A stretch of 22,316 nt of DNA from UBA5216 sp963924885 (GTDB lineage Bacteria > Pseudomonadota > Gammaproteobacteria > Burkholderiales > SG8-41), in NCBI GenBank assembly GCA_963924885.1, contig CAWUUY010000512.1, positions 1 to 22,316 on the forward strand, read 5' to 3'. A program made the position numbers and the translations under genes. How positions within the stretch are numbered: position 1 is the stretch's first letter; the number at the start of each line of letters is the position of its first letter. The notes under the pieces were generated by a model that was not told where the DNA came from, ran no database searches, and worked only from the letters and a program-made list of their open reading frames with translations. Positions 1 to 8,129 of this stretch are shown here, in pieces.

Positions 1-1
1 G

Positions 2-331
2 CCGGTGCCACTGACCAAGGGCTGGCTGCGCGCCTCGCACCGCAAGCTCGATCAGCAGAAATCCACGCCGATGCGCCCGTATCACGCGCACAACGAACGC
101 TGGTGGCTGACGCTCAACGAGCCCGTCGAGTGCCAGGTGGAAATCTGGCCGACGTGCATCGTGCTGAAAAAAGGCCACAAGCTGCGGCTCGACGTGCAGC
201 CGCGCGACGGCGTGGGCGCCGCGCCGTACACGCATTACCACTGTGATTACAACGCCGGCGCGATGAACACGATCTATTCGGGCGGGGACAAGAAGTCGTA
301 TTTGCTGGCGCCGTTTATACCTTCGGCGTGA
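2..331 (+). CDS. CocE/NonD-family (S15-like) hydrolase, C-terminal end only
   Basis: This is the 3' part of a gene that starts before the window; the frame is open from base 2 to a TGA at 329-331. The ~109 visible residues look like the C-terminal beta-sandwich (jelly-roll) domain of CocE/NonD and X-Pro dipeptidyl-peptidase type serine hydrolases. The stretches GHKLRLDVQPRD and IYSGGDKKSYLLAPFIP have the usual pattern of that domain (a lipophilic strand, then an 'SGG..SYLL.P.IP' ending). The catalytic domain lies outside the window, so neither substrate nor activity can be judged. The SDR gene follows 56 bases later on the same strand, which suggests one operon. The family is fairly clear from the C-terminal pattern; the specific function is unknown. 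Confidence 0.75.
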   Translation, partial: PVPLTKGWLRASHRKLDQQKSTPMRPYHAHNERWWLTLNEPVECQVEIWPTCIVLKKGHKLRLDVQPRDGVGAAPYTHYHCDYNAGAMNTIYSGGDKKSYLLAPFIPSA

Positions 332-387
332 GACGTGAGTCTCGCGCGATGTTTGGTGCTCTCATTGTTGTATGACAAGGAGCGTTC

Positions 388-1146
388 ATGACTGCTACAC
401 GCAAGCGCACTGCCTTTGTCACCGGCGTCACCAAGGGCATGGGCGTCGCGCTTGCGTTGCGCCTAGCGCAGGACGGCTGCGACGTGGCTGTATCGGGCAC
501 GACTATCGAGCACCTCAACAGTACGGTGAATGCTGTGCAAGCGGCTGGTGCGCGCGTGGTGGCGGTTCAACTCGATCTGCGCTCGCAAGCCAGCATCGAG
601 CAGGCAATGGCTCAGGTCGTAGATGCCTTCGGTGAACTCGACGTGCTGGTCAACAACGCCGGCGTCACCACGCGCTCGCTCGCGGTCGATACCACGCGCG
701 AGGAATGGCAGACGGTGATGGATATCAACCTCACCGGCACGTTTTTCATGTGCCGGGAGATGGGGCGACATCTCATCGCGCAGCAGCGCGCGGGCTGCAT
801 CGTCAATTTGAGCTCGACGCACGGCCTGGTCGGCTTTGCGCAACGTTCGGCCTACGGTATTTCCAAGGCTGGTATTTCGCACATGACGCGCATGCTGGCG
901 ATTGAATGGGCCGAGCATCGCATCCGCGTGAATGCGGTGGCGCCGGGTACGGTGGCCACGCCGTCGCGCGTCGCGTTCTTTGGCGCGGATCCCAAAGGGT
1001 TTTCCGCCATGATCGCGCGCGTGCCGCTGGCCCGACTATGCGAGATGGAGGAAGTAGCCGCGATGGTGAGCTACCTCGCCGGCCCCGAGGCGGCGTATAT
1101 TACTGGGCAAACGATGATGCTGGACGGCGGACTGACTTCTTACTGA
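388..1146 (+). CDS. SDR-family NAD(P)-dependent oxidoreductase
   Basis: This 252-residue protein has the normal length for a classical short-chain dehydrogenase/reductase. The landmarks are all visible: the nucleotide-binding TGVTKGMG at residues 12-19, NNAG at 89-92, and the catalytic triad Ser143, Tyr156 and Lys160 (Y-G-I-S-K). N-A-V-A-P-G at 182-187 and a C-terminal 'D-G-G' typical of FabG-like members are also present. It should oxidise or reduce an alcohol/carbonyl in the cytoplasm with NAD(H) or NADP(H). The ATG at 388 is preceded by AAGGAG (377-382) at good spacing. It sits between the CocE-type hydrolase and the MmgE/PrpD gene on the same strand, so it probably works in the same catabolic operon. 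FabG itself is an alternative, but no fatty-acid synthesis genes are nearby. Confidence 0.93.
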   Translation: MTATRKRTAFVTGVTKGMGVALALRLAQDGCDVAVSGTTIEHLNSTVNAVQAAGARVVAVQLDLRSQASIEQAMAQVVDAFGELDVLVNNAGVTTRSLAVDTTREEWQTVMDINLTGTFFMCREMGRHLIAQQRAGCIVNLSSTHGLVGFAQRSAYGISKAGISHMTRMLAIEWAEHRIRVNAVAPGTVATPSRVAFFGADPKGFSAMIARVPLARLCEMEEVAAMVSYLAGPEAAYITGQTMMLDGGLTSY

Positions 1147-1186
1147 CGATGGAACGGCTTAACAAAATAACGAAAGGACATTCATC

Positions 1187-2593
1187 ATGCTGACGAAACA
1201 ACTGGCGGAATTTGTCATCCACACGCGTGAAGGCGATGTGCCTGCCGACGTGCTCGACCTTTCGCGCGATGCGCTGGTCGATACATTGGGCTGCGCGCTG
1301 GCCGGCACCCTCGATGAATGCGCCGAGATCGCGCAACGCTGGGTGATGGAAACCGGCGCGCGCGCGCAGGCCATCGTGGTCGGCACGCAGTTGGCCACGT
1401 CGCCCGCAGAAGCGGCGTTTGTCAACAGTCTTGCGGCGCATGCGCTGGATTTCGATGATTCACTGACCAATCTGCGCGGGCATCCGACGGCGCCGATGCT
1501 CGGCGCGGGCCTCGCGGTGGGCGAGGTGGCCGGCGCCAACGGTACGACAGGCAAGGCCGTGCTGGCGGCGATAGCCATCGGTCTTGAGGTCGGCGGCAAG
1601 CTCGGCCCGGCGCTGGGCGCGGGGCACTACATGAAAGGCTGGCACAGCACCGCGACGGTGGGCGTGTTCACCGCCACCGCCGTGGCCGCGCGTTTATGGG
1701 GACTGACCGCCGCGCAACTGCAAACCGCATGGGGCATCGCCGCGTCAGAGTCGTCGGGCCTGATCCGCAACTTCGGCACTATGACCAAACCGTTTCACGC
1801 CGGCCATGCGGCACGTAGCGGCGTGGTGGCGGCGTGGATGGCGAAAAACGGATTCACCGCCGACGATCATATTTTTGATGGCAAGAATAATTTTTTCAGC
1901 ACCCATGCGGGCGCGGACGCCGTGCCGCTGGAAACTACCTTGCCGAATCTCGGCAAGCCCTGGGAAATGCTCTCCCCCGGCATCTACGTCAAACGCTTTC
2001 CGTGCTGTTATTGCAACCATCGGCCGGTGGGCGGCATGTTCGAGATGATTCAGCAGCACAACATCAAAAAAGAAGAAGTCACCAAGGTGCGCATCGGCTT
2101 TTTGCCAGGCGCGGATACGCCGTTGATTCATTTTGATCCGCACACCGGACTGGAAGGCAAGTTCAGCATGGAATACAACGCGGCGGCGGTGCTGCTCGAC
2201 GGCAAGCTGACGATGGAAACCTTCACCGATGCGATGGTGCAGCGTCCGGCGATACGCGCGCTGATGCCCAAGGTCGAGCGGTTTCGTATACCGCACGAGA
2301 AAACCTTCTCCGGCACCACGGGTTACAACGATATCGAAATCGAAACCACGCGCGGCACCTTCAAGCTGCACATCGACCGCGTGCCGGGTTCGCCCGCCTG
2401 GCCGATGACGCCGGCGGACCGCGAGGAGAAGTTCCTCGATTGCGCCGGGCGCGTGCTGGGCAGCGCGGGCGCGAAAAAGCTGTTTGAAACCGCCGAGCGT
2501 TGCGGGCAATTGGCGAACATCCATGAACTCACGCGCGCCACTGTGCCTTCGGCGACGCGCCCGACTGCCGCTGCGGCGAAGGCCACGGCATAA
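1187..2593 (+). CDS. MmgE/PrpD family protein
   Basis: The 468-residue product matches the MmgE/PrpD family (2-methylcitrate dehydratase, iminodisuccinate epimerase, cis-aconitate decarboxylase and many uncharacterised relatives). Family features include AHALDFDDS at 84-92 followed by G-H-P (98-100), GWHSTATVGVFTATAVAARL at 151-170, and RNFGTMTKPFHAGHAARSG at 194-212 near the presumed active site. The length is usual for the family. The ATG at 1187 follows AAAGGA (1173-1178). It lies 40 bases after the SDR stop and 23 bases before the alpha/beta hydrolase, so co-transcription is likely. Genuine PrpD usually sits with prpB/prpC, which are absent, so a different hydroxy-acid or dicarboxylate substrate is likely. 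The alanine-rich last ~20 residues look like a disordered tail. Confidence 0.92.
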   Translation: MLTKQLAEFVIHTREGDVPADVLDLSRDALVDTLGCALAGTLDECAEIAQRWVMETGARAQAIVVGTQLATSPAEAAFVNSLAAHALDFDDSLTNLRGHPTAPMLGAGLAVGEVAGANGTTGKAVLAAIAIGLEVGGKLGPALGAGHYMKGWHSTATVGVFTATAVAARLWGLTAAQLQTAWGIAASESSGLIRNFGTMTKPFHAGHAARSGVVAAWMAKNGFTADDHIFDGKNNFFSTHAGADAVPLETTLPNLGKPWEMLSPGIYVKRFPCCYCNHRPVGGMFEMIQQHNIKKEEVTKVRIGFLPGADTPLIHFDPHTGLEGKFSMEYNAAAVLLDGKLTMETFTDAMVQRPAIRALMPKVERFRIPHEKTFSGTTGYNDIEIETTRGTFKLHIDRVPGSPAWPMTPADREEKFLDCAGRVLGSAGAKKLFETAERCGQLANIHELTRATVPSATRPTAAAAKATA

Positions 2594-2616
2594 GCCGTGA
2601 TGTCAGGGAGAAAATA

Positions 2617-3783
2617 ATGGCAAAACTGTACGCGGGATTGTGTGTGTTGCTGGGATGGCTGCCGATGATGGCGATCGGCGCCACCGGCGGCGCGGATAAA
2701 GGCAAGGCCGAGTTTTACACGCAGGATTTTTTTGTCGATCACGTGTCCACCGTGCCGGCGAACGAAGGACAAAAAGTCGGCCTGTTTGTGCGGCAACGAG
2801 TGCTCGCCATGAGAAAAGGACGCGCTACGCCGGTGGTGTTATTCGTTCACGGCGCCACGGTGCCCGGCGTGCCTGATTTCGATCTGGAGTACAAGGATTA
2901 CAACTGGATGGCGCATCTGGCGCGCGCCGGGTTCAACACCTACACCATGGATTTGACCGGTTACGGCGGATCGCCCAAGCCGATGATGGATGATCCGTGC
3001 AATGTCGATCCCAAGCAGCAGGCCATCATCATGGGGCGGCCATTGCAAAGCGCTTGTCCACCCGCTTATCCGCATCAGTTGAACACCATTCGAGACGACT
3101 GGAAGGAAATCGACGCGGTGGTGGATCACTTGCGCAAGATCAACCGCACGCGGCGCATCCACATCATCGGCTGGTCGGCGGGCGGGCCGCGCGTGGGCGG
3201 TTATATCTCGCAATACCCGGAAAAAATCGAACGCGCGATGTTGTATGCGCCGAGCCCCACCATCGATGGGCCGACCCCCGACAAGCCTGCGGCAGGCGCG
3301 CCGATGAGTTTGCAGACACGTGATGATTTCGAGCGGCTGCGTTGGGATCCCGACGTGCGCTGCGCCGGGCAGGTCGAACCCGGCACGCGCGACGCGGTGT
3401 GGGCCGAGATCATGAAGTGGGACAAGATCGGATCGACCTGGGGGCCGGAAGGTATCGGCGTGATGCGAGGGCGCATTGCCACCGGCTTTGGCTGGACCAA
3501 AGAACTCGCCGCAAAAGTGGTGACGCCGACGCTGATCGTGGTGGGCGAGTACGACCGGCTGAAAGAACGCCGCGTCGTGTTTGAGCAGATCAGTTCAAAA
3601 GACAAAGTATTTATCGACGTCGAGTGCGCATCGCACTTCATGGTGTGGGAAAAGCAGCGCCGCGTGCTGCATGAAACATCCGTGGAATGGCTCACACGCG
3701 GCAGCGTGAAAAACGTCAAGCGCGGCGAGTTTCGCGTGGATGAAAGCGGTGCTTACAAGCCCGTGGGCGCGTCTAAAAAATAA
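2617..3783 (+). CDS. Exported alpha/beta hydrolase
   Basis: This is a 388-residue alpha/beta-fold hydrolase with an N-terminal Sec-type signal: hydrophobic residues 5-20, likely cut after I-G-A near residue 22. H-G-A (78-80) fits the oxyanion-hole strand. The nucleophile elbow is GWSAGG (185-190) with Ser187. Asp313 (GEYDRL) and His340 (ASHFMVWE) complete a plausible triad. This predicts a periplasmic esterase/lipase-like enzyme; the substrate is unknown. Four cysteines downstream of the signal (C128, C147, C249, C337) could form disulfides in the periplasm. It is the last gene of the + strand group, 23 bases after the MmgE/PrpD gene, with a purine-rich ribosome site (AGGGAG) before ATG 2617. 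It is followed by a strong hairpin terminator. Confidence 0.9.
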   Translation: MAKLYAGLCVLLGWLPMMAIGATGGADKGKAEFYTQDFFVDHVSTVPANEGQKVGLFVRQRVLAMRKGRATPVVLFVHGATVPGVPDFDLEYKDYNWMAHLARAGFNTYTMDLTGYGGSPKPMMDDPCNVDPKQQAIIMGRPLQSACPPAYPHQLNTIRDDWKEIDAVVDHLRKINRTRRIHIIGWSAGGPRVGGYISQYPEKIERAMLYAPSPTIDGPTPDKPAAGAPMSLQTRDDFERLRWDPDVRCAGQVEPGTRDAVWAEIMKWDKIGSTWGPEGIGVMRGRIATGFGWTKELAAKVVTPTLIVVGEYDRLKERRVVFEQISSKDKVFIDVECASHFMVWEKQRRVLHETSVEWLTRGSVKNVKRGEFRVDESGAYKPVGASKK

Positions 3784-3805
3784 TCAATAAAAACAAATAC
3801 TTACA

Positions 3806-3837
3806 AAAACGGCGCATTCACGATGCGCCGTTTTTGT
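3806..3837. terminator. Bidirectional intrinsic terminator
   Basis: A perfect inverted repeat pairs ACGGCGCAT (3809-3817) with ATGCGCCGT (3823-3831) around the loop TCACG. It has A residues before the stem and a T run after it, so the hairpin has a U-tract in both directions. It lies between two convergent genes (hydrolase ending at 3783, TctC ending at 3857). Confidence 0.85.
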
Positions 3838-3856
3838 TGGGGCGAACCATCGGTCG

Positions 3857-4846
3857 CTATTCGATCTTGATTCCGGTGCGCTTGATGATCTCCGCCACCT
3901 GGGTGCTTTGCCGTTTCAGATATGCTCCCATCTGATCGGCGCGGTGGTATTGCGGGTCGAGGCCGGCGTTGGAAATTTTTTCGCGCGTGTCCGGCGCCTG
4001 CATGGCCTTGTCTACGCCGGCATTGATCCTGTCGATCAGGTGTTTGGGCGTGCCGGTCGCCACCATCAGGCCGATCCATGCCGCGAAGTCGAAGCCGGGC
4101 ATATTCGCGGCCTCGGCGATGGTGGGAATGCCGGGCGCCAGCGAGCTGGGCTTGCTGACAGAAATGCCGTATCCCTTTAATCGGCCTTGGCGGATGAACG
4201 GCATGGTGGCCGCCACGGTTTCGGTCATATAGGTGACTTGGCCGCCGACGATGTCGGTGAGCGCGGGGATGCTCCCCCGGTACGGCACGTGCGTGGCCTT
4301 GATGCCGGCGACGCCGTTGAAGTATTCCACCGCCAGATGCGCGGCGGCACCGGTGCCCGACGAGGCGTAGGTGAACTTGCCGGGGCTGCCTTTCACCACG
4401 GCCAGGAATTCTTTCATGTCCTTGGCGGGAAACGAAGGCGCGGCGACCAGGATGTACGGCGACAAGCCCGCGATCGCAACCGGAATCAGATCGCGCTGCG
4501 AATCATAGGGCGTCTTTTGCAGCAGCGGCGCCACGGTGACCGGGCCGCTGGAAGCCGCCAGCAGCGTGTAGCCGTCGGGCGTGGCTTTGGACGCGATGTC
4601 AGTGCCGATCTGGCCACCGGCGCCGGGGCGGTTGTCCATCACCAATGTCCAGCCGGCGATTTCATTCAGCTTTTGCCCGATCACGCGCGCGGCGAGATCG
4701 GTGGCCTGTCCCGGCGGCCAGGGAATTACCACGCGGATTGGGCGGATAGGGTATTCCTGCTGCTGGGCATGCGCGTTGGCAGCAAGCAGCAAGGTAGTGG
4801 CGCAGGTCAATGCGCGCGCGATACGACGTACGGTAGGGCGTGTCAT
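3857..4846 (-). CDS. Bug/TctC-family periplasmic solute-binding protein 1
   Basis: This 329-residue tripartite tricarboxylate transporter receptor has a signal peptide ending A-H-A at 25-27. The mature part starts QQQEYPIRPIR, then has D-N-R-P-G-A-G-G (71-78) and PDGYTLL (90-96). The usual PFAPGG ligand loop is altered to P-W-P-P-G-Q (42-47), so the second glycine of the carboxylate-holding loop is replaced. The ligand may therefore differ from that of typical relatives. The C-terminus ends IKRTGIKIE, the usual TctC ending. Start ATG at 4844-4846 is preceded (minus strand) by GAGGAGA. It is divergent from the next TctC gene across ~115 bases. No TctA/TctB genes adjoin it. Confidence 0.94.
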   Translation of the reverse strand: MTRPTVRRIARALTCATTLLLAANAHAQQQEYPIRPIRVVIPWPPGQATDLAARVIGQKLNEIAGWTLVMDNRPGAGGQIGTDIASKATPDGYTLLAASSGPVTVAPLLQKTPYDSQRDLIPVAIAGLSPYILVAAPSFPAKDMKEFLAVVKGSPGKFTYASSGTGAAAHLAVEYFNGVAGIKATHVPYRGSIPALTDIVGGQVTYMTETVAATMPFIRQGRLKGYGISVSKPSSLAPGIPTIAEAANMPGFDFAAWIGLMVATGTPKHLIDRINAGVDKAMQAPDTREKISNAGLDPQYHRADQMGAYLKRQSTQVAEIIKRTGIKIE

Positions 4847-4961
4847 TGCGGGTTCTCCTCAGGTGTGATCGTCCCGATATAACGCACCAGCACGTTATCC
4901 GGCGACGCTCCGCGTATTTTGGCACAATACGGTCATTCAAATAGTCCGGGGGAGAAAGGTT

Positions 4962-5951
4962 ATGAAAAATCACACAATCCAGCGGATGTTGGCCGCGGCC
5001 ACCCTGCTTGCGGTGGCCGCGGGCGCGCAAGGGCAGGCGGTGCCTGCCAATGCCACTTACCCCACCAAGCCGATACGCATCTTGGTGCCGTTCGCGCCTG
5101 GCGGCGGCGCCGATCTAATGGCGCGGGTGATTACGCCGCGACTGATGGATCGCGTGGGGCAAACCGTGGTGGTGGATAACCGCCCGGCTGCCAGCGGCAT
5201 CGTCGCCACCGAGCTGACTGCGCGCGCCGCGCCCGACGGCTACACCGCGCTGGTCTGCACCAGCAATCACGCGGGTTATCCGTGGATGTTCAAGAACCTG
5301 CCGTTTGATATCCGCCGCGATTTTGAATTCGTGACGCAGGCGACGCTGTCGCCGCTGGTGGTGGTGGTGCATCCCTCGGTGCCGGCGAAGTCGATGCAGG
5401 AATTTATCGCACACGCGCGCGCCAACCCCGGCAAGATGAACTACGGCTCCTCCGGCCCCGGCGGCCCGCCGCATATCGCCGGCGAGATGCTGAAATCGAT
5501 GGCGAAAATCGATGTCGCGCATATCGTCTACAAAGGCGTTGCACCCGCGTTGACCGCGCTGATCGGCAATGAAGTGCAGATGAGTTTTACCAATCTGTTC
5601 TCCGGCGAGCCGCACATCAAAGGTGGCCGGTTGCGCGTGCTGGCGGTCACCAGCGACCAGCGCCTGCCCGCCGCGCCGGATTGGCCCACGGTGTCCGAAT
5701 CCGGCGTGCCGGGCTACGAGGCGAGCATCTGGTACGGGTTTTTGCTGCCGGCGAAAACGCCCAAGCCCATCGTCGAAAGACTGCATCGCGAGATCACCGG
5801 CATCCTCAAGCAGCCGGAGGTCACCAAGACCTTTGTCACGCAAGGCGGTATCGTCATCGCCAACTCGCCGGAGGAATTTCGCCGCGTGTTCCTGAGTGAC
5901 GTGGATCGGCTGGGCAAGATCATTCAGGCCGCGGGCATCAAGGCGGAGTGA
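4962..5951 (+). CDS. Bug/TctC-family periplasmic solute-binding protein 2
   Basis: This 329-residue receptor has an Ala-rich signal peptide (residues 8-25, cleavage near A-Q-G-Q-A). It also has KPIRILVPFAPGGGADLMAR (36-55), V-D-N-R-P (71-75) and PDGYT (91-95). The C-terminal IIQAAGIKAE is normal for the family. ATG 4962 is preceded by a GGGGGAGAAAGG ribosome site (4948-4959). The TGA stop (5949-5951) shares its last base with the ATG of the TauD/TfdA-type dioxygenase, so the two are almost certainly co-expressed. This suggests that the bound ligand is related to the dioxygenase substrate, which is inference only. Confidence 0.94.
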   Translation: MKNHTIQRMLAAATLLAVAAGAQGQAVPANATYPTKPIRILVPFAPGGGADLMARVITPRLMDRVGQTVVVDNRPAASGIVATELTARAAPDGYTALVCTSNHAGYPWMFKNLPFDIRRDFEFVTQATLSPLVVVVHPSVPAKSMQEFIAHARANPGKMNYGSSGPGGPPHIAGEMLKSMAKIDVAHIVYKGVAPALTALIGNEVQMSFTNLFSGEPHIKGGRLRVLAVTSDQRLPAAPDWPTVSESGVPGYEASIWYGFLLPAKTPKPIVERLHREITGILKQPEVTKTFVTQGGIVIANSPEEFRRVFLSDVDRLGKIIQAAGIKAE

Positions 5952-6841
5952 TGCCTGATATGGTCGAGGTTATTCCCAGCGGCAAAATTCTCGGCGCGAC
6001 TATCGCTGGGCTGAATCTCGCGCAGACCTTGAGCGAGGCGGATTTCAACGCGGTGCGCGGCGCGCTGGGTGAATACGGCGTGCTGCGCTTTCCCAAGCAG
6101 CAACTCACACCGCAACAGTTGGTGGATTTCAGCGCGCGTTTCGGCAAGCTGGAAATCAACGTCGCCAATTCGTATCAGGAGCCGGGCCTGCCGCAGATCA
6201 TGATTTTGTCGAACATGCTTGAAAACGGCAAACCCATCGGCTTGTCGGACGCCGGGCAAAGCTGGCACACGGATATGTCGTACAGCAAAACTATCGCCTT
6301 TGCCAATGTGCTTTACGGCATCAAGATTCCGCGCCGCCATGGCCAAACGCTGGGCAACACCGAGTTTTGCAGCATGCACGCCGCCTACGATGGCCTGCCG
6401 GATGAATTAAAGCAAAAACTCGACGGCAAAACCGTGTTGCACGACTTCAATAAATTCTGGGAGATGATGCGGCGTGAAAAAGGCAGCTCGCGCCCGCCGT
6501 TGACCGACGCGCAACGCAAAGCCAAGCCGCCGGTGTCGCATCCGATATTTTTAATGCACCCGCTGACGGGTCGCCGCGTGTTGTACGCCAACCCCGGCTA
6601 CGCCATGCGCATCAACGAACTGCCGGAAAAGGAATCCGACGATATCCTCGCGTTTTTGTTCGAGCACCAGACCCAGCCCGCGTATCGTTACGCGCACACG
6701 TGGGAAGAGGGCGACCTCATGTTCTGGGAAGACATCGGCACCATCCACAACGCCGTTGCCGATTACGCGCCGCACGAACATCGTTTGATTAAACGCTGTC
6801 AGGTGATGGCATCAGCGTTTGGCGAGAATTTCGCGCAGTAA
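5951..6841 (+). CDS. TauD/TfdA-family Fe(II)/2-oxoglutarate dioxygenase
   Basis: This is a 296-residue cupin-fold dioxygenase. The iron ligands appear as H106-x-D108 (S-W-H-T-D-M-S) and H266 (T-I-H-N-A). The 2-oxoglutarate-binding Arg is probably R278 in HEHRLIKR. The N-terminal G-A-x-I-A-G-L-N-L (residues 15-23) and EYGVLRFP are typical of TfdA/TauD. It should hydroxylate an organic substrate with 2-oxoglutarate and O2 in the cytoplasm; taurine, 2,4-D-like or other carboxylates cannot be told apart. The ATG at 5951 overlaps the upstream TctC stop (TGATG); a GTG three bases earlier is also possible. Position after a TctC gene on one transcript links solute recognition to oxidation. A REP-like inverted pair follows the stop. 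Confidence 0.92.
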   Translation: MPDMVEVIPSGKILGATIAGLNLAQTLSEADFNAVRGALGEYGVLRFPKQQLTPQQLVDFSARFGKLEINVANSYQEPGLPQIMILSNMLENGKPIGLSDAGQSWHTDMSYSKTIAFANVLYGIKIPRRHGQTLGNTEFCSMHAAYDGLPDELKQKLDGKTVLHDFNKFWEMMRREKGSSRPPLTDAQRKAKPPVSHPIFLMHPLTGRRVLYANPGYAMRINELPEKESDDILAFLFEHQTQPAYRYAHTWEEGDLMFWEDIGTIHNAVADYAPHEHRLIKRCQVMASAFGENFAQ

Positions 6842-6855
6842 GATACGCCCTCTCC

Positions 6856-6936
6856 TGTCATTCCCGCGAAGGCGGGAATCCATGCAATGTCTCATGTGGC
6901 ACTGTGTTATGGATTCCCGCCTTCGTGGGAATGACA
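6856..6936. repeat. REP-like inverted pair (ATTCCC...GGGAAT type)
   Basis: Two near-identical arms face each other. The left arm (6856-6883) contains TCATTCCCGCGAAGGCGGGA and the right arm (6909-6936) is its near-perfect reverse complement, with about 25 bases between. Each arm is itself a short hairpin (ATTCCCGC..GCGGGAAT). This is the widespread extragenic palindromic repeat seen in many beta- and gammaproteobacteria, related in form to the neisserial dRS3 core. It lies between the dioxygenase stop and the next TctC gene and may act as a transcript end or mRNA stabiliser. Confidence 0.85.
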
Positions 6937-7000
6937 GTGGGGGTATTGATTTGCAGGGACGATACACGTAATGATGAAACGCTAAAACGAAGGCCTGAAA

Positions 7001-7981
7001 ATGAAAAGTTTCTTGAACACGGCGGTAGCCGTCATCTTGTTCGGTAGTGTAACGAGCAACGCGCAAACCAACGCAAACTCGTACCCCACCCGCCCGATAC
7101 GCTTTGTCGTCGGCTTCGCCGCCGGCGGCCCCACTGATGTGATCGCGCGCATCACCGGGCAGGACATGGGCGCCGCACTCGGTCAAACCGTGGTGGTGGA
7201 AAACCGCGCGGGCGCCAACGCGCAGATCGCCACCGAACTGGTGGCGCGCGCCACACCCGACGGCTACACGCTGCTGTTCTCGTCGTTGTCGCTGCTGGTG
7301 AATTCGATTTTGTTGCAGGAAAAGGCGCGCTACGATCCGTTCAAGGATTTCGTGCCGATCAGTCTGGCGGCGACGTTGCCGATGGTGGTGGTCACCAGCC
7401 CTGCGACCAAAATCAACTCGCTGCCGGAGTTGCTGGCCGCGGCCAAGGCCAAGCCCGGTGTGATTACGTACGGCGCGCCGGGGCACGGCGGCTCCGGCCA
7501 TCTGGCCGGCGCGCTGCTCGAAAATTTAAGCGGCACGAAAATGACCACCATTCCGTTTCGCGGCAATGGGCCCGCGTTGACCGATGTGATGGCGGGGCAG
7601 GTCACCTTCATGTTCTACCCGATCATCGGTATCGCCGATCAGGTCGCGGGCAAACGTTTGCGCGTGCTGGCGGTGGGCACGGCCAAACGCCACGCGGATT
7701 TTCCTGATACGCCGACTATGGGTGAAGCCGGATTTCCGGGCTTTGAAGAAACCGCGCCGTGGGTGGGACTGCTCGCGCCAGCGGGCACGCCCGCCGCCAT
7801 CGTCAATCGCCTCGCTGACGAAATGCGCAAGTCCCTGGCCAAACCCGACACTGTCACGCGGTTGAAGGCTCTGGGCGCGAACACCGTGGGCGACACGCCC
7901 GGTGAGTATCTGAAATTTTTGAAGAAGGATTACGAACGGTGGGCTCGGGTGATCAAGGCTTCGGGGGTTAAGGCGGAGTGA
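7001..7981 (+). CDS. Bug/TctC-family periplasmic solute-binding protein 3
   Basis: This 326-residue receptor has a signal peptide ending S-N-A at 19-21. The mature protein carries RPIRFVVGFAAGGPTDVIAR (31-50), in which the usual Pro of 'PFxxGG' is Gly38. It continues with V-V-V-E-N-R-A-G-A (64-72) and PDGYT (86-90), and ends VIKASGVKAE. ATG 7001 follows CGAAGG (6989-6993). The gene is isolated: a REP-like pair lies upstream and a second palindromic repeat downstream. It is probably transcribed alone or by read-through from the dioxygenase. The ligand is unknown. Confidence 0.94.
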   Translation: MKSFLNTAVAVILFGSVTSNAQTNANSYPTRPIRFVVGFAAGGPTDVIARITGQDMGAALGQTVVVENRAGANAQIATELVARATPDGYTLLFSSLSLLVNSILLQEKARYDPFKDFVPISLAATLPMVVVTSPATKINSLPELLAAAKAKPGVITYGAPGHGGSGHLAGALLENLSGTKMTTIPFRGNGPALTDVMAGQVTFMFYPIIGIADQVAGKRLRVLAVGTAKRHADFPDTPTMGEAGFPGFEETAPWVGLLAPAGTPAAIVNRLADEMRKSLAKPDTVTRLKALGANTVGDTPGEYLKFLKKDYERWARVIKASGVKAE

Positions 7982-8005
7982 TCGCGCGCGGTCGTTGTGG
8001 TTGTT

Positions 8006-8075
8006 GTAGGTTGGGCTGATAAGCCCAACACTCGCGCGATGCACCGCTCGTGTTGGGCTTGCCAGCCCAACCTAC
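8006..8075. repeat. Palindromic extragenic repeat (GTAGGTTGGGCT type)
   Basis: GTAGGTTGGGCT (8006-8017) pairs with AGCCCAACCTAC (8064-8075). Inside it AAGCCCAACAC (8021-8031) pairs with GTGTTGGGCTT (8050-8060), leaving a small internal mismatch and a loop. The whole 70-base unit folds as one long hairpin 24 bases after the TctC stop. The TAGGTTGGGCT core is a common intergenic repeat in betaproteobacterial genomes. It may serve as terminator for the TctC gene, although no T run follows. Confidence 0.8.
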
Positions 8076-8129
8076 CAACGCGGGCGCAATATTCAATCTC
8101 GCCTTTCGATACCACACAGCACGCAAGCG

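Noticed and set aside
1745..2524. 259-codon minus-strand frame inside the MmgE/PrpD gene
   Set aside because: This is an antisense shadow of a well-supported gene, with no ribosome site or recognisable motif.
4847..4961. Shared operator between the two divergent TctC genes
   Set aside because: I found no palindrome or clear paired -35/-10 boxes in this 115-base gap that would justify a site call.
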